A DNA stretch of 64,000 bases, from NCBI GenBank assembly GCA_963920665.1, contig OY987266.1:14203001-14267000 (forward strand). Direction: 5' to 3'. Each line of letters begins with the position of its first letter. Positions within the stretch are counted from its first letter, which is position 1. Below, in pieces: positions 60,739-64,000 of this stretch. The DNA comes from Straminergon stramineum. Taxonomy: Eukaryota > Streptophyta > Bryopsida > Hypnales > Calliergonaceae. A model generated the notes under the pieces. That model was given only the letters and a program-made list of their open reading frames with translations, was not told the origin of the DNA and did no database searches. The translations under genes were made by a program, and so were the position numbers.

Positions 60739-60793
60739 AATAAAGTGCAATTAAAATGACAAAATACGAAAAAAAAAAAAAAAAAAAAAAAAA
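60739..60793 (+). other. AATAAA followed by a 25-nt poly-A tract
   Basis: AATAAA at 60739-60744 and A25 at 60769-60793, a spacing like that of a polyadenylated transcript end copied into DNA. It may mark the 3' end of a retroposed sequence lying to its left. Confidence 0.55.
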
Positions 60794-60849
60794 GAATGAG
60801 CCCTTGGTGATGAATTGGGGGCTCACAAGGGGACGTTGCAATTACACCC

Positions 60850-62660
60850 ATGGAGGCAGTTTTAGGTAGCAATGAAGCGAAATTGGCTACTAAGGTTAGT
60901 ACACTCACTTTGGACTTGCCAAGTTATCTTCAAGATGGCAAGGATGATAGTGATGAAGGAGTAGAGGATCCAGACTGGGATGCAAATATCTATGATTGGC
61001 AGGGGAACTTTAATTTACGTAACTCTGACTGGATCCTATCCGATGATGGTAGTGAGCCTGAATTGGTAGAAGATAGTATCTATGATGCTCCCAATTTGGA
61101 TTTGGATTCTTTCAGGTTTGAGCATTGCTACTCTCCACAACATTGGGAGGACTTGAACACAACGCTTCTCCCAAATAGGTTTCCCTTTAGCAACCCTTCT
61201 CTTGGGCCAGTTCATTGTCATAGTAGGCGTCTTCTAGCTGCTCATAATTTTTGGGAACCATACTGGCCATTGGAAATTAAAAAAACAAACTATGACCATA
61301 CAAATCAATATGTGAGGCAATCGAGATATAGTAACCCAACAAAATCAAACGGGGGGAGGGGGGGGCAAAGTGGGAGGATGTGTCACCGAGAGAAATTTGT
61401 TGTTGATTAGGAGTGTGCATCTATATGGGGCTCAAGAAGTTACCAAACAGTCATTTGTACTAGGATCGTAGGTCGTTTTTTGGATGTCACTTGATAAAAG
61501 GAGCCATGCGTAGAGCTCGGTTTGAGCAGATATGCCGAAATATCCACCTAGTCGATAATTTTGTCTTAGTTCTAGATAAAGTGGATGCTGCTTATGATAA
61601 AATCGCTAAGGTACGGTGGTTGCTAGAATCCTTCGTGAACAATTGCAAACAACTATATAATTGTGAGTGTCACATTTGTGTGGATGAAATAATGATCCTC
61701 CATCACAGTAGAAGATGCGAGATAAAACCATACATGCCTACCAAACTTGTGAACTACAGAATTAAGGTCTTGTGTTTGGCTAATAGTAAGTCCAAGTATA
61801 TTTATGACTTGCAAGTCTATACTAGACGAAAGGATAAGGGACACGAGAAGGACCTTGGCTTGAAAGTAGTGAAGGCCTTGGTCTCTAATTTAAAGGGACT
61901 AGGGCACATTGTTGTTACGAACCGCTTCTTCACATCGCCGCATCTATTTGACAAATTGTTGAAGGAAGGATTCTTAGCGATTGGCATAGTTTTGTCTAAC
62001 CGGGTTGGGATGCCACCCATTTGGGAAAATACTCACATGTAGCTGGTGAGCGAGGTAGTATCATCGTTCAAATGCATCGTTCTTGGACCATGTGTGTTGT
62101 AGTTTGATTTGATCGAATCCTTGTTTTCCTCCTTAGTACATCGGTAGATCCAATAGGTGAGGGCACAATGTGCTATAGGTGGACTAGGAGTGTAGGTTGA
62201 AAAGCATACGACACTTCACCCATTTTACTCGAGTACTAAGAGATGATGCGAGGGGTCGACTTGGTAGATCTATGTTGCATGGAGTACACCACATAGCTTT
62301 GATCCCACAAGTGGCGGCATCGCATGCTACTGTTCATTCTTAATACTAGCTTAGGCAATGCATATGTATTGTACAAAACTCATGTAGTTGCTTCCAAGCT
62401 GAAGTAGATGATGTCTCGGATTGAATTTCATTATGTGCTTGCTGGGTGGTTGTGTGACTATGAAGTGTGACTTGGGCGCACTGCCGCTTCGTTCAACCAT
62501 AGTGATCGAGGGTTGCATTATTCAACCAAGCATGAGAAGCTTTGGACGAAGTGTGTGATTTGCGGATGTAAGCAAATTCTATTTTGTCTAGGTTGGGGGG
62601 GGGGGGCTTATATGTATGAAGGAATCTACTACTTGAAGGTCCATACGATCCCGAAATTTG
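60850..62660 (+). pseudogene. piggyBac-type transposase, broken
   Basis: DDE_Tnp_1_7 (piggyBac) transposase relic. From an ATG at 60850 an acidic N-terminal part runs about 175 codons. The frame then shifts near 61390-61410. The core continues: YMGLKKLPNSHLY, stop TAG (61461) where Trp is usual, DRRSFF, then an open run 61491-62039 with RARFEQICRNIHLVDN, the first catalytic Asp in CVDEIMI, YMPTKLVNYRIKVLCLANS, Y..DLQVYT, and VVTNRFFTSPHLFDKLL. In the last motif the family norm is D-N-F-F-T-S; here it is N-R-F-F-T-S, so the second catalytic Asp is lost. After another shift come RGVDLVD (third Asp present, 62252), a stop, then SHKWRHRMLLFILNTSLGNAYVLYK. After a further shift comes the Cys-rich tail HEKLWTKCVICGCKQILFCLGW. 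Domain order and length fit one complete transposase gene, now dead. Confidence 0.85.
62594..62607. repeat. poly-G tract
   Basis: Run of about 13 G inside the Cys-rich tail of the transposase relic; a likely site of a slippage frameshift. Confidence 0.85.
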
Positions 62661-64000
62661 TTGCCAAAGTTCTGAAGTGATTGCGTAGTACAGGCTTCAT
62701 TGAGGCATGTCGTTCATCCCATGTGGGCGTGCCTGTACCAATCTTCTATGCAGATGAAGACGCAAGCCACCTTGAAGGCAACTTCAGTGAAGGGACTTTA
62801 GAGTATTTACGTTGGTTGTGGTCTCCTTAGATAGGGTTAGTTTTAGTTTGCAACTTCCCTCCATTTGGTAGTGTCTTGCCTTTGTTTTCAGTTGTTGGTG
62901 TTGTAGACCATTTGGGCATCACAAGGCTTTGTCGAACAAACCGGAATGCAAATAGTCTTTGCTATGTCGAATGCAAGCGGTTCATTGTTCTTGAACAACC
63001 AATTTTACTGCAGATACTCTTTGATTTATTGAACTTGCTTTTCCTTATCCACAATGTGATGGCAATTACTCTTGGGTTTCTGAGGGTTGTTTGTATAGGT
63101 GTCTCTAAAGAATACTCGCAAATATGAAGTATATATTTGTCAATGTCCCTATGAATTTGTTGTAGAGTACTCTTTTCGACAATGAATGCGGTTGCCCCCA
63201 AACAGGCAACTGAGGCAAGAACCCCAGAAAATGGTTAGTCCTTTCACTGCGCTAGCCGTGCCCCTCCTTTGGTGTTGTGTACCAACTCAAGTCACCCGGG
63301 TTTTTGGGCCATGCCACCCTTGCTTCCCACCAAGACCACCCTACCATTCACTGGGTCATCCTTGGAGTACAATATTATAGGATTTTGCAGCCAAGCGCCT
63401 TGTCGAAACTTTTTGAAATTTTGGTAAGGTAATCTGTCCTCTAGAACTTCAAGTATGTGTCGTTCGGATCAACCTGTTTTATTCCCTTTTTTTCCAATAA
63501 ATATGAGACACTTGATTGCTCTCAACTACCATGCGAAACACCTTGGAGTTTGAAGGCATCGTGACAAAAGAATCTTATTGCTTGGGAATTCTTTTTTTGG
63601 TGAATGTGCTCAACATCTTGTTGTGACACTAATAAAAAAAAGTCTTATCTCAATCAAACTTGTATTCATCCCACAAACCGCATCGAAGTTCCCCCGTCCA
63701 TTCGAAAAGGCATGCTTTGGCAAGTGAGTAGCATGAGAATCCGATGAATTTGCTCTTTCTTGGTGAATAATTTGGAGTTACAAAAAAATGTTGCACAATC
63801 CTTGAAGACCAAAGATGTAATTGCTATGGTTACATTTTGAGTTTTGTTACTTGGCTAATTATCAAATTTGAATACTGATCTAAGGCCTCTCTGACACGTC
63901 TTAGCTGTTGGGGAAATCCTAGGGTCATTTTGGGGTTAATGGTGTATCCTCCAAATAACCTCATTATTATTGAAACTTGATAGAATAGTTGGAACAAATT
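62661..64000. other. no gene seen
   Basis: Frames of 60-83 codons without motifs. GGGGTTAA at about 63931 (CATTTTGGGGTTAATGG) is a candidate right end of the piggyBac element if its left end is TTAACCCCAGACC at 60352. Confidence 0.3.

Noticed and set aside
61653..62020. Minus-strand frames opposite the piggyBac core
   Set aside because: Shadows of the plus-strand transposase.
1..64000. CRISPR arrays, operons, bacterial-type promoters
   Set aside because: The window is plant nuclear DNA with spliced genes; no regularly spaced repeat-spacer structure is present.

Overview
The window is land-plant nuclear DNA. Two spliced genes belong to plant families: a 10-exon gene like the Arabidopsis membrane protein At3g27390 (2783-7445, +, about 624 aa) and a 7-exon peroxisomal PMP22 gene of the Mpv17/PMP22 family (33846-31204, -, 189 aa). 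Both read through without a break when joined at GT-AG introns. Species cannot be assigned. Compact introns and the transposon mix would fit a non-flowering lineage, but that is inference. Almost everything else is transposon-derived, AT-rich and non-coding.

Layout. 1-2782: non-coding DNA, one exon-like frame of unknown identity (1919-2115), then a GC-richer leader. 2783-7445: At3g27390-like gene. 8380-15370: decayed partial duplicate of the PMP22 gene, split by a 6.2 kb PIF/Harbinger transposon (8791-14959; TAA target duplication, 19-bp ends). The transposon carries an open DDE transposase frame, a Myb/SANT-like partner broken by three in-frame stops, and a 31-bp tandem array. 15438-30700: MITEs, gene-fragment duplicates and a long non-coding repeat ('repeat R', copies near 20, 24 and, inverted, 50 kb). 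31204-33846: PMP22. 34.7-54.7 kb: a dense field of TTAA-flanked elements, an LTR-retroelement-like insertion (40.7-44.4 kb), and inverted copies of repeats seen at 17-26 kb. 54.8-60.8 kb: a different, GC-richer retroelement-like region. 60850-62660: a broken piggyBac transposase gene.

The most interesting signal is a piggyBac-type system in a plant. There is a recognisable piggyBac transposase (three catalytic-region blocks plus a Cys-rich C-terminus, now a pseudogene with one catalytic Asp changed to Asn). The same window holds about fourteen short non-autonomous elements bounded by TTAA, most with CCCTT/CCCCT-type ends. Several sit end to end and share one TTAA.

The intact genes do not form a pathway. 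The link between them is structural: a piece of the PMP22 3' half was duplicated next to the At3g27390-like gene, decayed, and became a landing site for three different transposons.
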